The notes beneath the pieces are model-generated. The model did not search any database and was not told where the DNA came from. It saw nothing but the letters and a program-made list of their open reading frames with translations. From contig DWXS01000089.1 in the NCBI GenBank assembly GCA_019119045.1, positions 1 through 53,563 on the forward strand: a stretch of DNA of 53,563 bases, written 5' to 3'. The DNA comes from Candidatus Mailhella merdavium (lineage in GTDB: Bacteria; Desulfobacterota; Desulfovibrionia; Desulfovibrionales; Desulfovibrionaceae). Shown here one piece after another: positions 9,061 through 15,780 of the stretch; positions within the stretch are counted from its first letter, which is position 1, and every line of letters starts with the position of its first letter. Both the position numbers and the translations under genes were made by a program.

Positions 9061-10347
9061 TTATAATTTTTCCATAAGCCGTTCGACATACCGGGATCGG
9101 AGCTGTTTGCGGGCCAGATTGCGGGCGACGGGGGGAAGTTTGAGGATGGCTCCCAGAACGCCGGCCATGAGGCGATGGCTGAACATGACCTGATTATCAA
9201 AAATAAGATCCTGAAGATTGCCTCGTTCTGCCGCCATGAGAACGACTCTGTGGGTTGTGTTGAGAGGGGTGATTGTCCGATTTGGGCGTGGAACAAGTTT
9301 CAGGCTTTTGGTCGGACATCCGTTGACGCAGACGCCGCAGCCCAGACATATGTCTTTGTTCAGTTCCGGTACGCGGCGGAGGGGTGAGCCGTCCTCCGCA
9401 GACTGTTTCCAACCGTCTTCCGGCTTGTGCAGCGCTTTGACAGGGCAGGCCTTCAGGCACTTTCCACAGCCGATGCAGGTTTCTTCATTCAGTTCAATGA
9501 TAAAATTGGAATGAATGCTCTGCGTAATGCCGAAACGCTGTACGGCCAGCAGGGCTTCGCAACAGCAGCCGCAGCAGTTGCAGATGAAGTTCACGCCCTC
9601 CCGGTTGTTTTCCCCGAACTGTACCAGACCGTGATCGTATGCCTGATGCAGAAGCTCCGTGCATTCTTCTTTGCTGACGGATCTGGCATGGCCATGTTTT
9701 ATCAAAGAATGGGCCGCCGTATTGAAGGTCATGCAGATGTCCATGGGGGCATCGCAGTTCGTGCCGAGGTGCCATTTTTTATGGCGGCAGTAACACATGC
9801 TGATGCCTATTTCTCTGGACGTCTCTATGATATGTGTGGCCCGCTCGTAATCAAGGATTTCCAGACGGTAGGGATCGGTAAGGGCATCCTCCTTGACGAA
9901 GACACGTCCCAGACCGGTTTCACCCTGAACGAAGAGGTCTCTCATGAAGTCCTCTTCTACATTTATATATTGATGATAAAGTTCGCTGAGAGCTTTCTGA
10001 TCGATATCGTCCCGCACGCGCATGAGGGCAAACTCGAAAAAGCCAGCCATGGGAGGGGGAAGACAATAGGTCTGTTCCCCGTGCATGTCCATATCCAGCA
10101 GAATAGCCCGGCTGGCAAGTTCGTCCAGAATGTTCTGCGCCTGAGCGAGGGGAAGCTTCCATGCCTTTGCCGCCGTTTGGGCTGTAAAGGGTTTTATGGG
10201 CAGTTGGGCAACCAGACCGGCTTCTTTTTCCGAAAACAGTATTTTTAAAATACCGAACAGCATATCGGATGCCGGAGCCCCCTGAGGAAAGCGATTAAGC
10301 CGATCTACCAGGCGCCCGTAGGCGGAGCCGTTGTGATGGTGAGCCAT
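9061..10347 (-). CDS. Multi-cluster 4Fe-4S protein with N-terminal winged-helix-like region
   Basis: The 428-residue protein has two classical ferredoxin motifs near the C-terminal third, CIGCGKCLKACPVKAL at about 298 and CLGCGVCVNGCPTKSL at about 340. Further Cys sets lie before them: MCYCRHKKWHLGTNC near 190 and the dense ICNCCGCCC near 260, which probably bind another cluster. Residues 30-100 resemble a winged-helix fold (AKAWKLPLAQAQNILDEL). Related proteins occur in sulfate reducers and other anaerobes, usually annotated only as 4Fe-4S binding proteins; electron transfer or redox sensing are possible roles. It is transcribed alone, with its own terminator and a palindrome just upstream of the start. 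No membrane segment or signal peptide is visible. Confidence 0.85.
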   Translation of the reverse strand: MAHHHNGSAYGRLVDRLNRFPQGAPASDMLFGILKILFSEKEAGLVAQLPIKPFTAQTAAKAWKLPLAQAQNILDELASRAILLDMDMHGEQTYCLPPPMAGFFEFALMRVRDDIDQKALSELYHQYINVEEDFMRDLFVQGETGLGRVFVKEDALTDPYRLEILDYERATHIIETSREIGISMCYCRHKKWHLGTNCDAPMDICMTFNTAAHSLIKHGHARSVSKEECTELLHQAYDHGLVQFGENNREGVNFICNCCGCCCEALLAVQRFGITQSIHSNFIIELNEETCIGCGKCLKACPVKALHKPEDGWKQSAEDGSPLRRVPELNKDICLGCGVCVNGCPTKSLKLVPRPNRTITPLNTTHRVVLMAAERGNLQDLIFDNQVMFSHRLMAGVLGAILKLPPVARNLARKQLRSRYVERLMEKL

Positions 10348-10375
10348 ATGATTGAACCTCAGAATAAAAGATACT

Positions 10376-10387
10376 CGACATATGTCG
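10376..10387. promoter_or_regulatory. 12-base palindrome upstream of the Fe-S protein gene
   Basis: CGACATATGTCG is a perfect palindrome 29 bases upstream of the Fe-S protein start codon, flanked by ACT and, three bases beyond the other side, AGT. Its position suits an operator for a dimeric regulator. No regulator gene lies next to it, so the cognate protein is unknown. Confidence 0.35.
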
Positions 10388-10512
10388 TCAGTATATTCCC
10401 GGGATGAATGAAGAGCAAGGCCGGAATAATTGTCGGCTTTCTGTGGAAAGAAGCATGGCTGCCGCTTTCAGCGTGACGGAGGCGAGATATGTATTGATTG
10501 CTATGCCCGGGA

Positions 10513-10555
10513 TAAAAAAAGCCGGAAGTCATTGTTGCGAAGACTGACTTCCGGC
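10513..10555 (-). terminator. Terminator of the amino acid ABC transporter operon
   Basis: On the minus strand a perfect 11-base stem (GCCGGAAGTCA with TGACTTCCGGC) with a 13-base loop is followed directly by a run of Ts. It sits 27 bases past the stop of the ATP-binding subunit gene. Confidence 0.88.
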
Positions 10556-10581
10556 TTCAAACAGGTTTGTCTACTGCCGAT

Positions 10582-11340
10582 TCAAAGTATCTGATTCAGA
10601 AATTGGCGCAGTCTCGGGTTCTGGGGATGATTAAAGAGCTGATCGGGGGTGCCCTGTTCCAGAACCGAACCCTGATCCATAAAAATAACGCGATCTGCAA
10701 CTTCCCGGGCAAAGCCCATTTCATGAGTTACGCAAACCATGGTCATACCTTCGCGGGCAAGCGAAACCATGACGTCAAGAACTTCGCCGATCATTTCCGG
10801 ATCCAGCGCTGAAGTGGGTTCGTCGAACAGCATGATATGAGGCTGCATGGCCAGAGCCCGGGCAATGGCAACCCGCTGCTGCTGTCCACCGGAAAGAGTA
10901 TTGGGATAAACGTTCACCTTGTCGGCAAGTCCGACCTTTTTGAGAAGCTGCAGCGCCCGCTCTTCTGCTTCGGCTTTGGAAAGCCCTCTCAACTTCATGG
11001 GAGCGACAGTCAGATTTCTCAGAACGGTCATATGGGGAAAAAGGTTGAAGCTCTGGAAAACCATGCCGAGGTTTTGTCTCATCACATTGATATCATGGTC
11101 ACTGCCGGTGATATCCTGACCTTCCACGAAAATGGTACCCTTGTCCACGTTTTCAAGACGGTTGATTGTGCGCAGACAGGTCGATTTTCCCGATCCGGAA
11201 GGCCCGATAATGACAACCTTTTCCCCCGGCATGATATCAAGACTGACATCCTTCAGGGCTGCAAGCTGTCCGAAAAATTTCCATACGTTGCGAATGGAAA
11301 TGATCGGCTTGTTGCCGTGTTGTTCAGCGGTGGTGTTCAT
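10582..11340 (-). CDS. Polar amino acid ABC transporter ATP-binding protein (GlnQ/HisP type)
   Basis: The 252-residue ATPase has Walker [11 protein letters not shown]-loop region [14 protein letters not shown], the signature [15 protein letters not shown], Walker [15 protein letters not shown] and the H-loop VTHEMGFA, all typical of the polar amino acid uptake family. I chose the ATG at 11340. An in-frame ATG 21 bases upstream exists, but the sequence between the two contains AAGGGAGG, an excellent ribosome site for 11340. The gene overlaps the permease stop by 17 bases, so the two are translationally coupled. The substrate (glutamine, glutamate, histidine, cystine and so on) cannot be assigned because no binding protein is nearby. 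Confidence 0.93.
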   Translation of the reverse strand: MNTTAEQHGNKPIISIRNVWKFFGQLAALKDVSLDIMPGEKVVIIGPSGSGKSTCLRTINRLENVDKGTIFVEGQDITGSDHDINVMRQNLGMVFQSFNLFPHMTVLRNLTVAPMKLRGLSKAEAEERALQLLKKVGLADKVNVYPNTLSGGQQQRVAIARALAMQPHIMLFDEPTSALDPEMIGEVLDVMVSLAREGMTMVCVTHEMGFAREVADRVIFMDQGSVLEQGTPDQLFNHPQNPRLRQFLNQIL

Positions 11341-12136
11341 AGCGCGACAGCCTCCCTTCAACCATGCTCAGCACCTTGGAAAGCAGCAGTGTGATGATCA
11401 GATATACCAGTGCGATGACAGTGTAGGTTTCAAAGTATTCAAAGGTCTGCGAAGCGTATTCCCGACCCCGCCGAAGCAAATCCGCTACGGCAATGACGGA
11501 AACCAGCGAAGTATCTTTGAGCAGGGCGATACTTTCGTTCCCGACAGGCGGAATGATTGTTCGCATCGCCTGCGGCAGAATGACAAGAGTCATGGTCTGG
11601 AAACGATTGAATCCGAGGGATCTGGCAGCTTCATTCTGTCCTTTCGGAACGGAAAGTATGCCGGCGCGGAAGACTTCTCCCATATAGGCGCCGTAACAGA
11701 TACTGAGTGCGGCAACGGCGGCGACGGTAGGCGATACTCGGAGTATGCTGCCGAGAGCGTAATAAATATAAAAAAGCTGCATCAGCAGGGGGATGCCGCG
11801 TATGATTTCCACATAGGTGGAGGCAAGAAGATTGATCGGCTTGCAGCGGGAAAGCTTGCCGAGACCGGTGAACAAACCTATAGGAATGACAAAGCAGAGA
11901 GATATGACAGTAATCTGAAAGGTGACAAGCAGACCGTCCGGCACAAATTTCATGACTTCCCAATAGGGATCCGGCTTATACAGACAGAGTCCGATCAACG
12001 TCAGAAGTGCGGCGAGAAAGGAAACGCTCCAGGCATTGAGAAACGAAGTTTCCCGAGGATTGGGCATGGCCGGGCCTTCCGTAACGATGATGGCCGGCGC
12101 CTCTTCGATATCGATGGGATCGTTAGGCGTGGACAT
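11324..12136 (-). CDS. Polar amino acid ABC transporter permease (HisM/GlnP type)
   Basis: The 270-residue integral membrane protein has a membrane helix near residues 35-52, then the conserved permease region [15 protein letters not shown], the [17 protein letters not shown] motif and the EAA loop ([25 protein letters not shown]) that contacts the ATPase. These are typical of the HisMQ subfamily. The reading frame continues upstream to 12328, but the ATG at 12136 has GGAAGGAG 8 bases before it and opens with a sensible cytoplasmic tail ([14 protein letters not shown]), so I take it as the start. It follows a 44-codon ORF that it overlaps by 14 bases, and is coupled to the ATPase downstream. 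No substrate-binding protein gene is present between 12258 and folK. Confidence 0.92.
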   Translation of the reverse strand: MSTPNDPIDIEEAPAIIVTEGPAMPNPRETSFLNAWSVSFLAALLTLIGLCLYKPDPYWEVMKFVPDGLLVTFQITVISLCFVIPIGLFTGLGKLSRCKPINLLASTYVEIIRGIPLLMQLFYIYYALGSILRVSPTVAAVAALSICYGAYMGEVFRAGILSVPKGQNEAARSLGFNRFQTMTLVILPQAMRTIIPPVGNESIALLKDTSLVSVIAVADLLRRGREYASQTFEYFETYTVIALVYLIITLLLSKVLSMVEGRLSRYEHHR

Positions 12137-12257
12137 TGGCGGTCGCTCCTTCCTCGAAATACCGTACTGAGCCGGAGACTCCAAGATAGTGCCCAATCCG
12201 TGCAGGAAGTACGGTGAACAAAACTGCCAGTAGCGCAAAAAGGAAATGCTTGCGCAT
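12123..12257 (-). CDS. Small ORF, 44 residues, secretory or membrane-type N terminus
   Basis: ATG at 12257 is preceded by a strong GGGGGA ribosome site and opens a 44-codon frame beginning MRKHFLFALLAVLFTVLPA. It has a basic N terminus, a hydrophobic core of about 14 residues and an Ala at a plausible cleavage point, so it resembles a Sec signal peptide or a short membrane protein. The rest is [12 protein letters not shown] polar sequence. Its stop codon overlaps the permease start by 14 bases, which implies translational coupling. It occupies the place where a periplasmic binding-protein gene usually begins, so it may be the remnant of such a gene, a leader peptide or a small transporter subunit. 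I cannot recognise a family. Confidence 0.5.
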   Translation of the reverse strand: MRKHFLFALLAVLFTVLPARIGHYLGVSGSVRYFEEGATANVHA

Positions 12258-12316
12258 TCTTTCCCCCTTTGAACGGTGGTGTCCAATAAAAATATCAAAT
12301 TTGGCCTGAAATTTTC

Positions 12317-12345
12317 TTCATGATTCAAGGAGCTGTCCTTGTCAA
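12317..12345 (-). promoter_or_regulatory. Candidate promoter and inverted repeat of the ABC transporter operon
   Basis: On the minus strand a perfect TTGACA lies at 12345-12340. A -10 hexamer at 16-17 bases is poor (TCATGA or CATGAA). An inverted repeat CAAGGA-CAGC-TCCTTG (12326-12341) overlaps the spacer, where an operator could act. Confidence 0.3.
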
Positions 12346-12393
12346 GATAAACTTCTCATCTTGATATATATTTAGAGCAGCTCTGTTTTGGGC

Positions 12394-12557
12394 ATGCTCC
12401 CGAAGTCAGGCGAAGCGGTACTGCGCCGCGACGCCGGACTAGTCGCCTCGTCCCTGCGGCACAGCCGCCCGGCAGAGGGCGCGCAGAGCCATGTCTGCAG
12501 CCGCAGGCGTACAGGCATGACAGGCATAGCAGCCCCCGGTGGAGGGGAGAAGCCTGC
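12394..12557 (-). repeat. Dispersed intergenic repeat, copy A
   Basis: Read on the minus strand, this 164-base GC-rich segment begins GCAGGCTTCTCCCCTCC and ends GCCTGACTTCGGGAGCAT. The copy at 35096-35255 begins GCAGGTTTCACGCTTCC and ends GCCTGACTCCGGGAGCAT, with the same length (160) and shared interior blocks, for example TCATGCCTGTACGCC against TCATGCCCGTATGCC and CTGTGCCGCA in both. The third copy is at 44380-44520. Confidence 0.6.
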
Positions 12558-12741
12558 GAGCAGGAAGGAGGCATGAAGTGCGGATAGTTTCAAGAGCTGA
12601 ACACTCTGAAACCGGATCGTCGTGTCTTCATTGCTGATATGCGGCATGCGGATGACTGATTGACAAGACAGCATCCGCGCGACTACATCCTGAACCGTCG
12701 AATATGACATGCCAGTTTTGTTTTTGTATGGCAGGAATACC

Positions 12742-13248
12742 ATGACGGATGCTTATATCGGATTAGGTTCAAATCTGGGAGATTCTCCATCGAATCTGAA
12801 ACTTGCAGCGGACGCGATCGGAGCTTTGCCGGATATTCACGTAAACGCGTTATCCAGCATCTTCTGTACGGAACCGCAGGGAAAAAAGGAGCAGCCCTGG
12901 TTTTATAATGCAGTACTGAAAATACAGTGCGGCGAAAGGTGGAGACCTCATACTCTGTTGCAGAAGCTGCTTGAAATCGAAACGCATCTGGGAAGAACTC
13001 GCGATCCTTCCGATCGCTTCGGGCCGCGTATTATTGATATCGATCTCCTTCTATTCGGTAACGAAAGTATGCGTGAGCAGAGCAATCCTCCATTGGAATT
13101 GCCGCATCCGCGCCTTCATGAACGCGCCTTTGTCCTTGTGCCCTTGCATGAAATCGCACCTGGGCTTATCTTGCCGGATGGGCACGCTGTTTGTGCCCTT
13201 CTGGAAGCTCTGCCTCATCGGGTGGAGAACAACAGGATATACCAGTAG
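12742..13248 (+). CDS. folK: 2-amino-4-hydroxy-6-hydroxymethyldihydropteridine diphosphokinase (HPPK)
   Basis: The 168-residue enzyme transfers pyrophosphate from ATP to 6-hydroxymethyl-dihydropterin in folate synthesis. Family motifs are clear: AYIGLGSNLGDSPSNL at the N terminus, SSIFCTEPQG, WFYNAVLKI, the Mg/ATP-binding GPRIIDIDLLLFG near residue 100 and LPHPRLHERAFVLVPLHEIAP. An in-frame ATG 33 bases upstream exists, but the start at 12742 gives the family's standard N terminus and has AGGA 6 bases upstream. It lies 21 bases before the next gene and is probably co-transcribed with it. The other folate genes are not adjacent. Confidence 0.95.
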   Translation: MTDAYIGLGSNLGDSPSNLKLAADAIGALPDIHVNALSSIFCTEPQGKKEQPWFYNAVLKIQCGERWRPHTLLQKLLEIETHLGRTRDPSDRFGPRIIDIDLLLFGNESMREQSNPPLELPHPRLHERAFVLVPLHEIAPGLILPDGHAVCALLEALPHRVENNRIYQ

Positions 13249-13269
13249 ACTCTCCAAAAGGAGTTCCAC

Positions 13270-13545
13270 ATGATTTTTAAGGTGGTTATTTTTGCACTGG
13301 TTGCCTACGCTCTGTATCGCATGTTCATGAACGACAGAAAAAAGAGCGAAGAAAAATCCACAAAGACGCAGGAAAGTCGTGTGGCAGCCGGAGAAATGGT
13401 TAAAGACCCTGTATGCGGCGCATACGTCGAAAAAGACAGCAGCATCACCGTGAGAAACGGAGATGTCGTACATCATTTCTGCAGCTATGAATGCAGAGAA
13501 AAATATCTGAAACAGCTTGAAGAACAGGGAATGATCGAGCGTTAG
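13270..13545 (+). CDS. Membrane-anchored TRASH/YHS-type metal-binding small protein
   Basis: The 91-residue protein has an N-terminal membrane helix (VVIFALVAYALYRMF, about residues 5-19), a charged linker, then DPVCGAYV and FCSYECREKYL. Cys49, Cys71 and Cys75 are spaced C-X21-C-X3-C, the pattern of TRASH-type zinc-ribbon domains that bind heavy metals. A run AAAAGGAG precedes the start at ideal spacing. It follows folK by 21 bases and is followed by a strong terminator. Orientation by the positive-inside rule would place the domain in the cytoplasm. The function is unknown; copper, zinc or other metal sensing or trafficking is possible. Confidence 0.78.
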   Translation: MIFKVVIFALVAYALYRMFMNDRKKSEEKSTKTQESRVAAGEMVKDPVCGAYVEKDSSITVRNGDVVHHFCSYECREKYLKQLEEQGMIER

Positions 13546-13593
13546 TATGATGTGCATACGATAATAGAGTTCTGATATATTATAATATATTGT

Positions 13594-13628
13594 AATCCCC
13601 TCTGAGTATTCGGAGGGGATTTTTTTTA
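13594..13628 (+). terminator. Rho-independent terminator after folK and the TRASH protein gene
   Basis: ATCCCCTC pairs perfectly with GAGGGGAT across a 10-base loop and is followed by eight Ts. It closes the folK transcription unit before the phosphate operon. Confidence 0.93.
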
Positions 13629-13966
13629 TCATAAGATTAAATCAGAGAGCATGATTATAGATACTGTTCAAGTACATGTATTAAAATGCATATGACATAT
13701 AATATACCGTTTTTATGTTCTTTTCCATGAAATTTACAGAAAATGCCGTGAATATATTCGAAGTATGTCTGTTTATCCCTGTTTAATGGGTGAAAGGGAA
13801 GAAGTCCGCGCCTGAAGCTTCAGAATACCAGGCCGGCGAACCTGATTTTACAGAAATTTAACAAAGTTCAGCCCGAAGATTTTATATGGGCCTCTTATAT
13901 CAAGAACACATCCTGAATGGATGGAAACGGCGAATAGATTGCAACAAATACAATAAGGAGAATGTG
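13629..13966 (+). other. AT-rich upstream region of the phosphate operon
   Basis: There is no gene here. The region between the terminator and the pstS start is AT-rich and contains TTTACAGAAA twice (about 13734 and 13847), the second followed by TTAACA to form a PHO-box-like direct repeat. The pstS reading frame runs in from 13886, but the ATG at 13967 has AAGGAG 6 bases before it and starts a good signal peptide. No confident -10/-35 pair was identified. Confidence 0.5.
13847..13863 (+). promoter_or_regulatory. Candidate PHO box upstream of pstS
   Basis: TTTACA and TTAACA are separated by GAAAT, an 11-base direct repeat of the kind bound by tandem PhoB/PhoP response regulators. It resembles the TT(A/T/C)ACA repeats of Gram-positive PHO boxes more than the CTGTCAT form of enterobacteria. 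It lies about 100 bases before pstS in an operon that encodes its own PhoB and PhoR, so autoregulation under phosphate limitation is likely. Confidence 0.45.
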
Positions 13967-14821
13967 ATGAACAGATTTGGAAAATATGTGCTGACCGCCT
14001 TTGCCTTCGGGCTTATGGCGCTGGAGGCCCCCATGGCTCATGCCGCAGGCATTACGGTGCTTTCCCGCGAAGACGGTTCCGGAACCCGCGGAGCTTTTGT
14101 TGAGCTGTTCAAAATGGAAGAAGTTGTCAATGGCAAGAAACTCGATATGACCACGGACAGTGCGGAAATTACCAACTCCACATCTGTCATGATGGCTTCC
14201 GTTGCCGGCAACAGGAATGCAATCGGCTATATTTCTCTCGGCTCTCTTAATGATTCGGTTAAGGCTCTTGCCGTTGACGGAACGGCTCCCTCTGCCGAAG
14301 CCATCAAGGAAGGGAGCTACAAGATTTCCCGCCCCTTCAATCTCGTCCTCAGCAACAAAGCGGGGAAGCTAGCCCAGGATTTCCTCGCCTTTATTCTGAG
14401 TTCGGAAGGTCAGGCTGTTGTGGAGAAAGCCGGCTATATAGGTATCGAAGGGGCCAAGCCCTATTCCGGAGCCGGATTGTCAGGAAAGATTGTTGTGGCC
14501 GGATCTTCTTCCGTAACTCCTTCCATGGAAAAACTGAAGGAAGCTTATCTCAAGCTCAATCCTGATGTGAGCATTGAAATTCAGTTGAGCGATTCCACAA
14601 CGGGCATGAACGCCGCGCGTGACGGAATCTGCGATATCGGTATGGCTTCCCGCGAACTTAAGGACAGCGAACTTAAAGCCGGACTTAAGCCCATTGTCAT
14701 GGCGATGGACGGTATTGCCGTTGTCGTGAATAAGGAAAATCCCGTGAACGGTCTGAGCAGCGAGCAGATCAAGAATATATTCACCGGAGCCATTACGGAC
14801 TGGTCTTCGCTTTCCAACTAA
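13967..14821 (+). CDS. pstS: Phosphate ABC transporter substrate-binding protein PstS, circularly permuted
   Basis: The 284-residue periplasmic protein has a Sec signal peptide ending PMAHA at residue 26. The order of its motifs is unusual. Residues 29-45 hold VLSREDGSGTRGAF, the phosphate-binding loop normally found in the middle of PstS. Then come IGYISLGSLNDSVKAL (86-101), SRPFNLVL (121-128) and the normally C-terminal FILSSEGQAVVEKAGYI (142-158). After a linker the normally N-terminal block follows: VAGSSSVTPSMEKL (177-190), CDIGMASRELKDSEL (222-236), DGIAVVVNKENPV (248-260), ending in IFTGAITDW (271-279). All parts of the two-lobed fold are present, so this is a permutation and not a truncation. 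The length is normal. I recall similarly ordered proteins in Clostridia. It heads the pst operon; a hairpin follows its stop. Confidence 0.9.
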   Translation: MNRFGKYVLTAFAFGLMALEAPMAHAAGITVLSREDGSGTRGAFVELFKMEEVVNGKKLDMTTDSAEITNSTSVMMASVAGNRNAIGYISLGSLNDSVKALAVDGTAPSAEAIKEGSYKISRPFNLVLSNKAGKLAQDFLAFILSSEGQAVVEKAGYIGIEGAKPYSGAGLSGKIVVAGSSSVTPSMEKLKEAYLKLNPDVSIEIQLSDSTTGMNAARDGICDIGMASRELKDSELKAGLKPIVMAMDGIAVVVNKENPVNGLSSEQIKNIFTGAITDWSSLSN

Positions 14822-14837
14822 TATGCCGCTCTGAAGA

Positions 14838-14873
14838 CGACAAACGGCGGGAGCCGAATCCCGCCGTTTGTCG
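14838..14873 (+). promoter_or_regulatory. Perfect 15-base intergenic hairpin between pstS and pstC
   Basis: CGACAAACGGCGGGA pairs completely with TCCCGCCGTTTGTCG around a 6-base loop. No T-run follows, so it is not a standard terminator. It more likely protects the 3' end of a pstS message or attenuates readthrough, giving more binding protein than permease. Confidence 0.75.
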
Positions 14874-14910
14874 ATTGCTGTTCATATAACGCCCTCTTTC
14901 GGAAGAATAT

Positions 14911-15771
14911 ATGAAGAATGTTTCGGAATCAGTCATGCAGGTGGTGTTCATGCTGACGGCGTGCGCCTCTGTCGCCGCAGTCGCGCTCATCTGCATTTTC
15001 ATGTTTGCAGGAGGAGCCCCTGCGCTGTTCAAGATAGGGCTTCCGGATTTTCTTTTTGGCTTGCGATGGAAGCCGCTGAGCGAACTGTTCGGCATTTTTC
15101 CCATGATTGTCGGCAGTTTTTGCGTCACGGCAGGAGCATTAATCCTGGGTGTGCCGCTGGGTGTTCTTACCGCTGTCTTTCTTGTTTATTTCTGCCCCGG
15201 CTTTTTACGTTCGCCGCTCAAACAGGTGGTGGATCTCATGGCCGGGATTCCTTCCATCGTATACGGCTTTTTCGGACTGGTGGTGCTTGTGCCCCTCATG
15301 CAGGATTTCGGCGGAAGCGGCAAGGGGATGCTGACGGCTTCCATTATTCTTGCAATCATGATTGTTCCCACAATAGCCGGAGTGGCGGAAGCCTCGCTGC
15401 GAGCCGTGCCCGACGCATGGTATGAGGCTTCGCTTGCACTCGGCGCCCCTCATGAGCGCAGCGTTTTCTTTGTCATGGTACCGGGAGCGGCCTCGGGGAT
15501 TCTGGCCGGCATCATTCTCGGTATGGGGCGGGCCCTTGGTGAAACCATGGCTGTCATCATGGTGGCGGGAAACCAGGCTGTTCTTCCTTCCGGGCTTATG
15601 AGCGGAGTCCGCACGCTGACCGCCAATATCGTTCTGGAAATGGGCTACGCGGCAGATTTGCACCGGGAAGCTCTTATCGCAACAGCGGTCGTGCTGTTTG
15701 TATTTATTCTCATCATCAACATAGCCTTTTCCATGGTGAAACGCAGCATGTTGAGAAAGCTGGGAGCCTGA
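14911..15771 (+). CDS. pstC: Phosphate ABC transporter permease PstC
   Basis: The 286-residue inner-membrane subunit of the high-affinity phosphate importer has about six membrane helices. Conserved features are [21 protein letters not shown] in the middle, the ATPase-contacting loop EASLALGAPHERSVFFVMVPGA, GRALGETMAVIMVAGNQA and the C-terminal VLFVFILIINIAFSMVKRS. The segment RTLTANIVLEMGYAADLHREAL is, from memory, close to Clostridia PstC. GGAAGAATAT before the ATG serves as ribosome site. It is followed by pstA after 9 bases. Confidence 0.94.
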   Translation: MKNVSESVMQVVFMLTACASVAAVALICIFMFAGGAPALFKIGLPDFLFGLRWKPLSELFGIFPMIVGSFCVTAGALILGVPLGVLTAVFLVYFCPGFLRSPLKQVVDLMAGIPSIVYGFFGLVVLVPLMQDFGGSGKGMLTASIILAIMIVPTIAGVAEASLRAVPDAWYEASLALGAPHERSVFFVMVPGAASGILAGIILGMGRALGETMAVIMVAGNQAVLPSGLMSGVRTLTANIVLEMGYAADLHREALIATAVVLFVFILIINIAFSMVKRSMLRKLGA

Positions 15772-15780
15772 GGAGATATC

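Larger units (their letters stand above)
12258..12741. other. 484-base divergent intergenic region between the ABC operon and folK
   Basis: This region separates the minus-strand ABC operon from plus-strand folK. The first 110 bases are AT-rich and hold the candidate ABC promoter. 12394-12557 is GC-rich and contains the dispersed repeat described separately. 12560-12741 must contain the folK promoter, but no convincing pair of hexamers is seen. A 123-codon minus-strand frame across the region shows no ribosome site or recognisable protein. Confidence 0.5.

Noticed and set aside
12372..12743. 123-codon minus-strand frame in the ABC operon-folK gap
   Set aside because: There is no ribosome site, it starts opposite folK, and the composition (Arg/Ser/Pro-rich end) looks like translated non-coding DNA. 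The sequence is better described as a dispersed repeat.
12760..12785. tRNA T-loop-like GGTTCAAATC
   Set aside because: It is the GSNLG codons of folK. No cloverleaf can be formed around it.
13051..13632. 193-codon minus-strand frame
   Set aside because: It lies antisense to folK and the TRASH protein gene and is a shadow of their codon use.
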